Source: Plakobranchus ocellatus (taxonomy: Eukaryota > Mollusca > Gastropoda > Plakobranchidae). Taken from it: DNA of 26,520 nucleotides. Made by a program: the position numbers and the translations under genes. Positions within the stretch are counted from its first letter, which is position 1. Every line of letters starts with the position of its first letter. The notes under the pieces were generated by a model. The model searched no databases. It had not been told where the DNA came from and saw nothing but the letters and a program-made list of their open reading frames with translations. Shown here piece after piece: positions 20,280-26,520 of this stretch. The stretch covers positions 105,177 through 131,696 of the forward strand of contig BLXT01006178.1 in assembly GCA_019648995.1 (NCBI GenBank). Direction: 5' to 3'.

Positions 20280-22080
20280 CCCTGTGAATTGTGTGTCCAT
20301 GTCGGGAGGGAGTGAAATGGCAGGACATTGATCTTCTCATGTTGATATGCAAAGTCTGTTGTGCGATGAATTATTTCAAATGAGAGCCAAAGCTGCTAAA
20401 ACTGTGTGTTTGTAACAAACGCAAGCTATCAAAAAGTAGTGGACGGTGTTAAGAAGGCTAAGAGACTATTAAAAAAGAACCACTCGACTGTTGACTAATG
20501 AAAAACTACCCCTGAAAGAAGTTGTGTTAGCCATTCAGTTTTACATGGCGGAATCAGAGATTAAGGCTTATCTTGCTATTGGTCATGAATGACGGGACAG
20601 AACGCTGAAAGAACTTTCACCCAAATTCAAGAATCTTATCCGTCGTGATATTGAATTTTATATTGACATTTTTGGGTCTTGCAAGAAAAAAAAATGTGTC
20701 AAAAAGGTGCTGTTGTTAAGTCAATGGTTTTCTCTGAATTGAACTCCCGTTGTCTGGTCGATCTCATTGACTTTACACCCCATACGGATGAGGAGCATAA
20801 ATTTATAATGGTGTTACAAGATCATTTTACCAAGTTCGTGGTTCTCAGGGTCCTGAAAACAAAGAAAATAGAAGAAGTAGCATACAAACTCGCTGACATA
20901 TTTACATTGCTTGCTGTTCGAACAGTTTTATAGTCCGATAACGGAAGAGAATTATTTTCCAGTGTTGTAAGCAGCCTATAAGGAGTAGGGGTCCACCTTG
21001 AAAATCATCCATGGTAAGCCGCGCCACTCGCAAAGCCAGGGAAGTGTCGAAAGAGCTTACCACGACATTAGTGTGCTTGGACGCAAGATGAAAAAAAATG
21101 GCTGCTAGAGGACGGGTTACGATTCGTCCTGCTACTGAAGAACAGGACTTTTCATTCTGGGATTAAAAGAACACTATAGAAAGCTCTCTTTGGCTGCAAA
21201 ACTGAAGCAGGACTTTCAACATCGTCCTTACCTGAAGATGTTAAAACAGAGGAAAACCTCGAAAAATTAGAGGGAGCATACAAATAACACAAGAGCAGAT
21301 GAAGGAATTCAAGGGACAGTGCTTTCTACAGAACCAATGCATGAGAATCTCTTCCATAATAATGGTAACCAAACCAGTGGTGAGGTCATTGTCATCCACA
21401 CTAACGGAAGACCCTTCTTGCTGCGTCTTTGAAAATAAACGAGCCGTGCTCGTACATGTCAAAAGTTTACCAGAAACCTTCATGACATCTGAAGGTTATT
21501 GGGCTAGGATTTTATGCAGCGATTGCTTAAATATTTAGAATGCTCCGAAAATAAAATGATATCGAAATTGAATCTTCAAATAGAGGCAAAAAAAAAATGA
21601 AAAGGGATTCTGGCAAAAAAAGTCCCTGTGATTTTGGGACATTCTGAACGAGTTCCAATTCTTAATGTTGACAAAGAGAGGACAAACTCGTCAAATCATT
21701 TCGCAATTTTTCTGAACATGAAATAAGATGGCTTTTGCCGCCTTGGATTTGACCAAAGGACCTTGAAACAACTCTATACCACAGCAGAATTCACCGTATG
21801 ACCCAAGGAACTAACGAAATCGAAAGACAATCCTGGCCCCTTGAAGTAGCTCTCGATCTGCTGCAACTTTTCAATCCACAGGATTCGACTGCCGTATGTG
21901 TAAGGCGAAATGCCAAATCATGAGGTGCCTTTGGGTGAAAAAGAAAATAAAGTTCAATTCAAATTGTCATACCTAATGTTCCCGGCTGCAACAAGTAGAC
22001 CATAGCAGTTGTGCTCAGCTTCATTTCACTGAATACAAGCAAGCTATTGTATTCAACTCCATAATAAAAATGGCTGGAGT
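20280..22080 (+). pseudogene. KRBA2-like transposon-derived integrase relic
   Basis: Segments in changing frames, broken by stops, follow the order of KRAB-A-domain-protein-2-like (KRBA2-like) integrase proteins. First is an N-terminal zinc-binding-type region (IGHE, a stop, then RDRTLKELSPKFKN, 20572-20640). Next is the integrase core (20679-20933), with KGAVVKSMVFSELNSR and VDLIDF (first catalytic Asp) and HFTKFVVLRVLKTKK. After a TAG come SDNGRE (second Asp, 20934-20951) and HGKPRHSQSQGSVERA (catalytic Glu, about 21008-21055). Then come HSGIKRT, ALFGCKTEAGLSTSSLPEDV and a Cys-containing domain (21420-21535). A distant LGFDQRTLKQLYTTAEF segment (about 21740-21800) and a Cys-rich tail (CRMCKAKC, CNSNCH; 21890-21970) complete the order. 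All three DDE residues survive, but there are at least five stops and several frameshifts. The first zinc-binding Cys appears replaced by Phe. The copy is dead. Confidence 0.75.
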
Positions 22081-22739
22081 AGCAATAATGTAGGGATAAA
22101 AATGTTGAGGGGATATTTTTATATTAACATTTTCTTATTGCAAGTTTCAAAGGTGTGACTATCCAGGAAATGTACATATATGCTTTGAACAAATTTTAAG
22201 AAGACCCACGTATTTATCTACAAAACATTTTTGATATTTGTGTTTTTAGTTTAAGTCAAAGAATTAATAATGATTTTGTTCTTGGATTCCAATATATCTA
22301 CTAAATTTGCACACATGATCACTGATTTTTTAAAGCTTAAACGACAAAGCAAAAGAAGCATTTGATCCTCTCTCTCAATAAACTCGCTCCACTACTAAAA
22401 ACACTTGTTTGGTTGCTGAAGAACAAGCACTTGTTTTCATATTTTTGCACCTTTTTAAATTTTATTTTGGCACAGATCTTTGAGAATGATTCAAGGAAGG
22501 TTACTGATACAATTGGTTGCAGCGAATTGCGTCCAGATCTACACTCGGAGCGGCTGATATTTTGATATTTGCTTGTTTACGTGTTATATTTATTGAAGTT
22601 TTGAGGGAACTGTGCTAGATCTGTTTTAATTACCAGTAATATTCGTGTTATAGCTTTTTTAATCTTTTCAGATCTAAGAATTTTACAGGGAGTTGTTAGA
22701 TTGTATCATAGAGACTAGGGAAGCTTGTCAAATTGATGT
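22081..22739. other. No gene recognised
   Basis: AT-rich sequence after the integrase relic. I see no terminal inverted repeat that would mark the element's 3' end. Confidence 0.4.
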
Positions 22740-22997
22740 GTTGCAGATAGAATAGATTAAAATGATCGATTGGACAATACTGTCAGTTAAACCTTGATTA
22801 CATATTACCATACTCTCTCTTTTTTCTGGAACGGTTGTTGACCTTATTAGCCTATATTGTTTATCTAGTACTTTTGATTCGCTGTAAAGCGGTGAGTTTA
22901 TATGAATGGGTATGAGATTGTTGTCGAGGAGTGCTGATGGACTGTTGGACATCGATGAGAGATAGTCCATTGATGTTTGTGAGCTTGTAGAGCTCAA
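22740..22997 (-). other. Possible unassigned exon or coding fragment
   Basis: A minus-strand open stretch begins SSTSSQTSMDYLSSMSNSP and runs through LLDNNLIPIHINSPLYSESK and LDKQYRLIRSTTVPEKRE. Its base composition is less AT-biased than its surroundings and the residue mix is protein-like, with a Ser-rich start. An AG acceptor-like site (TTATTGAG) lies just upstream, and no clear donor was found. I do not recognise the family. It may be an exon of a neighbouring gene, part of a transposable element or chance. Confidence 0.25.
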
Positions 22998-24458
22998 TAA
23001 TTGTGGAAAATTTTCTTTGCTGTTCCAAAAAATTTTAATTTTTCATTATCATGAACTCGGCCAATCTTTGGCAAAATTTAGAGCGATTTTTATTCTTTAG
23101 TTTATTTAAACTAACTCATCGTACAGTCAGAAATTGGCTAGATCTATTACTGAATTGTACAAAGCCCTTCGTGACACTTAATATGGTCAGAAACTGCTTG
23201 AATTGCCTTAAAATTGTTAATCCTGTACGTACGAAAACAATGGACATACTTATACTAATTTCAAATGTGTTTACAGAAAAATGTATGTGCGTGGTTGGTG
23301 AGAGAAATAGATGAATGCCTGCCCTGCGCATTTATGCAGCAGTAATTATAGAATGAAAATCAAATGATTCTTATTTTCCTTACGTGACGCAGCTGTCCTG
23401 AAGATTTATCGTCGTTTGTTGTTGTTGTTATTAGCAGTTGATCGAATTACTTTATGTCATTTTAGTTTTAACACCGAAATAATTTGCAATTACAATTTTC
23501 ATGCTGCTGAATCTGTTCCAAATAAGTTAAAAATGTAAATGAATTAAATTTGTGTTAATGTGAAATCTGCTTCTGCTATGTATTTTTTGTCTCCGTTACT
23601 GATTCCAAATTATTTTTCTCTATTTTTTATGAAATGTTTTTCTTGCATTTTTCAATTTTCACTTTGATGACTTAATTATCATGGAAATTGATTTTACAAA
23701 CAAAATATACTGCAATTATATATCACCCTTGGACATTTGAGAGCATTTTATTGAACCTTTGTTTTCTTTTTTCTTTTTTTTTTTTCGTATCCCTACGACT
23801 GGGTGGTAAAGCTTGAGATCGACTTGCTGTGGCGAGTTTAAAGAGATTGAGTAAAAAAGTTAAGAAGTTTTCAATATTTTCAAAGTATATACAACTAGTG
23901 AAGTACCAATTAAGATGCAGACAACAAACTTATTACATTCACATGTATTATCAAAGAATGTGTGAAAATGAAAAAAAAATTAACGCCAGAATCCAAAAGT
24001 TCCACCCTGTGCATAAGAGTTAAAATTTAATTTTCTCTTCTATTTATAACTAAACCTCATCAAAATCCCGAAAACAGACTGTGAAACCTAATTGCAATAA
24101 GCAATGTATGAAATGGAGTTAGAGCAAATACACTCTGAAAGCATGAGGGGTATAGAGGATATCTGGATTTGAAACACTCAAGAACTCAAAGATTCATTCC
24201 TTCAATTAGAACAATATTTATGGAGAAGTAAAAACTTGACTTCTGAAGGTCAAAATGCTTTTAAAGAATTGTTTCAGCCGATTAAATTAGCTTTTTGGTC
24301 TTAGGTATGAACAAAGAATAGCTTCAACATTAAAGTGATCAAAACTAACATAGAATCTGATCCCAAACGTTCAAATTTGATTTTCTTCGTTTAACAAAAA
24401 TGTGGAGATAGAACAAACAAGAAAAGAGGTGACGAAATGTTATAAGGTATGACATGAT
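22998..24458. other. No gene recognised
   Basis: AT-rich non-coding sequence. An 87-codon open frame at 23051-23314 has no domain or splice-site support. Confidence 0.45.
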
Positions 24459-24485
24459 TTGCATATACATACATACACACACATG

Positions 24486-24526
<41 letters not shown>

Positions 24527-24527
24527 C

Positions 24528-24588
<61 letters not shown>
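24459..24588. repeat. Compound microsatellite: CATA/CA, poly-A, TA, GA
   Basis: CATACATACACACAC is followed by eighteen A (24487-24504), about eleven TA units, then a pure GA run (24532-24588). Confidence 0.9.
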
Positions 24589-24591
<3 letters not shown>

Positions 24592-24599
24592 GGCGTTTT

Positions 24600-25045
24600 T
24601 TGTACAGTGGTAAAATGCTGTGCTGTTCATCTTCATACATGCCCTTATCTAAGAACAGGTAAAACGCGTAGCCATAGATTACACAACATGACTTTATTCT
24701 TTTAGCAGGCACGATGCTGTGCTGTAGATCATCTTACTATCTATCTGTATTATCATCTTGTATGACTCAAGTTTACTGTACGTTACAATGCATTACTCTA
24801 TTCTAGAGGGAGACAATATTATGTGCTTAAGATCACTATGCATGACTATTGTGTATCATTAAAAGAAAAAAAAAATGCTAAACTTTATATCCTGCATCAT
24901 GGCTTTTTCGATACATGATATGCTAAATGTTTAGCTGAGAATGCTGTGCTGCAAATCACGATGCATGGCTCTTTTAACACACCAAATACTGTAGTATAGT
25001 CTGCGATGAATAACTCTATTTCGGAGGCAGGTAATAATGTATGTG
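24600..25045. repeat. Degenerate tandem repeat, unit about 48-50 bp
   Basis: ATGCTGTGCTG recurs at about 24614, 24713 and 24950, with weaker versions between (TACTGTACGTT, TTATGTGCTTAAG and ATACTGTAGTATAG). Each is followed after 10-15 bases by ATGCATGACT-like strings and then TCTATT. The units are strongly diverged; boundaries and period are estimates by eye. Confidence 0.5.
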
Positions 25046-25559
25046 AAAAGACAGCCCTCTGTCTGTGACTTGAACACTTAATTTTCTACAAATTTACTAC
25101 CACGTTGATTAAGGCTGCAGATGTCAACCCAGGGTTTGCTTTTACAGCAACAAATTTTGAAGAAGACATGCAACATAAATAAGGAAATGAATTTACCTGA
25201 AAGGTCATTTTGATCCTAGAGTGAACATACTCTCAAAAGAATATTTTAGCCAAGGTGGAGGGCGCAAAAATAATTTCGACTCTTATAATATATAAATTTC
25301 TTACCCTAGATTGGCGATATGTTTAATAGGTTTTAATTTGATAAGACATTGAAAACAAATATAGATTTTAAAAAAGTCCTGGATTTTTGGAGCAGCAAAG
25401 AAATGTTATTTGTGTAAAGTGATTGCAATATTTTGAGAAAAGCATTGGAGGAACTAGAATTTGGTACCTATGTTCTTATTTTACATTTATACAGCAGTGT
25501 GAGGAAGCGTGCCAATGCTCTCTTTTGTGTTTTTACTTGTTATTCAAATCTTGAAGACA
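25046..25559. other. No gene recognised
   Basis: AT-rich sequence without repeats or coding signals that I can support. Confidence 0.4.
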
Positions 25560-25700
25560 CTTCCTAACGTAACTGACTCTGGATGGACACAAGGAAGCAG
25601 CTTTTAATCATTCTGGAAAGGATATCGAACCAGCGATTTCTTGCAAGGTAGCGAAGCGCCCATCTGTTTTGCACTCACGCTCATCCCATTAGTATGAAGC
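25560..25700 (-). mobile_element. tRNA-derived SINE remnant (tRNA-Ala-like head)
   Basis: The minus strand reads GATGGGCGCTTCGCTACC, then TTGCAAG, then TCGCTGGTTCGATATCC. GGTTCGATATCC (25631-25620) matches the RNA polymerase III B box, and the preceding anticodon-arm-like CCTTGCAAG resembles tRNA-Ala(UGC). The D arm is poor and the acceptor stem does not close, so it is not a functional tRNA gene. The tail continues toward TGTCCATCCAGAGTCAG. Confidence 0.5.
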
Positions 25701-26160
25701 TGTAATTGACTTGCCGCTTACATGAGCAGCATCTAATACGACTGTGCATGGACAGCGGCTTAATCAGTTTTCTGTCTTAAGGCATATTGACTTTGGCTGC
25801 CACACATGACTGTGTTGCACAAAATTAAGAGATGCGATAAATAACATAGTGTTGTTTTCGCATGTAGGTTAAACAAAATATTACATGGCCTTAAAAATTT
25901 ATCTTAACAACAAGTGCAAGGTAGGGATTACCTTTTCTTGTTCGAGTACCACAGCATTATAGACCTCCCCCACTGATTTCATTAGATTAATTTTCAAGGT
26001 AGGGGTCCTTGAAAAATCTCTAAAATTTTTACCTGAAGTCTTTTTACATTTTATTTGATGCTTCTCAATAGCAATATTTTTTTTTCTTATGTACATTTAT
26101 AAGATGTTAGACAGAATTAGAGCGTCTCTTATTCTGTCCTTTAATCAAAGACTAGTTTGT
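25701..26160. other. No gene recognised
   Basis: Non-coding sequence with no supported feature. A short minus-strand open frame (25899-26096) has no domain features. Confidence 0.4.
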
Positions 26161-26279
26161 CTGCTTTGCCTCCATATTCTATTCTCTCTCCTTCTCCTAA
26201 TCTCTCTGCCTGACTTTCCCCCCATCTCTCTCTTTCTTTCCTTCTCTCTATCGGAATCTCCCTTTCTCTGCTTCTTTCA
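26161..26279. repeat. Pyrimidine-rich tract
   Basis: CT-rich, degenerate (CTCTCTCCTTCTCC, CCCCCATCTCTCTC). It has the opposite strand bias to the GA tracts of the 11-13 kb region. Confidence 0.7.
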
Positions 26280-26458
26280 TTTATTAGGAGTAAATTAAGT
26301 GAGGTTAAGTAAAGTTTCAAACAATGAAAATCTTTTTAAAACTCACCTAAAAAAATGTACTTGGCAAGTTAGACTTTCTAGTTGAAAACGTTTTCATGGG
26401 TGTAAATAGAGCAATATGATAAACTAATGTCAAAGAAATAATGCCAGAGAGATAGTTT

Positions 26459-26520
<62 letters not shown>
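26459..26520. repeat. GATA microsatellite at window edge
   Basis: About fifteen perfect GATA units that run off the right edge. Confidence 0.95.

Noticed and set aside
23051..23314. Plus-strand 87-codon open frame
   Set aside because: No recognisable family, no splice or regulatory context.
23785..23835. tRNA gene (CTGGGTGGTAAAGC resembles an A box)
   Set aside because: No B box or acceptor stem within tRNA distance.
1..26520. CRISPR array, bacterial operon, phage or toxin-antitoxin system
   Set aside because: No spaced identical repeats and no prokaryotic gene organisation; introns and repeats show a eukaryotic nuclear genome.

Overview
This is AT-rich, repeat-rich metazoan nuclear DNA. 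It has long introns, consensus GT..AG splice sites, very long GA, GATA and TA microsatellites, TTAGGG-type interstitial repeats, an RTE-like LINE, a KRBA2-like integrase relic and a tRNA-derived SINE remnant. This combination fits a lophotrochozoan, most likely a mollusc, but the species cannot be named from sequence. No bacterial operon, CRISPR array or phage module is present.

Positions 563-14802 (minus strand) hold one gene for a secreted multi-EGF protein, read from right to left. A signal-peptide exon (14697-14802) is followed by seven EGF-like exons: S 13672-13794, P2 10831-10950, P1 9964-10083, Q1 9408-9518, P0 5231-5344, Q0 3420-3530 and R 563-685. Each EGF exon encodes one complete six-cysteine domain and is symmetric (phase 1 to phase 1), so exons can be gained or lost without breaking the frame. 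The gene runs off the left edge. The exons visible here encode 309 residues. Domain S is neutral to acidic, while the P, Q and R domains are strongly basic.

The locus has grown by internal duplication at two ages. An old duplication made unit A (about 1790-5530) and unit B (about 5850-10270); each has a P exon, a Q exon and diverged but alignable intron sequence. A recent tandem duplication of about 868 bp (9432-10299 and 10300-11167) copied exon P1 to make P2 and left a truncated Q copy at 10300-10386. That copy has an acceptor but no donor and meets an in-frame stop. All four base differences between exons P1 and P2 change amino acids.

Positions 16229-18525 (minus) hold a 5'-truncated, frameshifted RTE-like LINE. 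It is split by a 1024-bp element at 17332-18355 that looks like a solo LTR, with TGTA..TACA ends and a CTGG target duplication. Positions 20280-22080 (plus) hold a decayed KRBA2-like integrase gene, preceded by a hairpin with a nested perfect palindrome at 19952-20067. Positions 22080-26520 are largely non-coding: a compound microsatellite, a degenerate tandem repeat, a tRNA-Ala-like SINE remnant and a terminal GATA array. One possible unassigned exon lies at 22740-22997.
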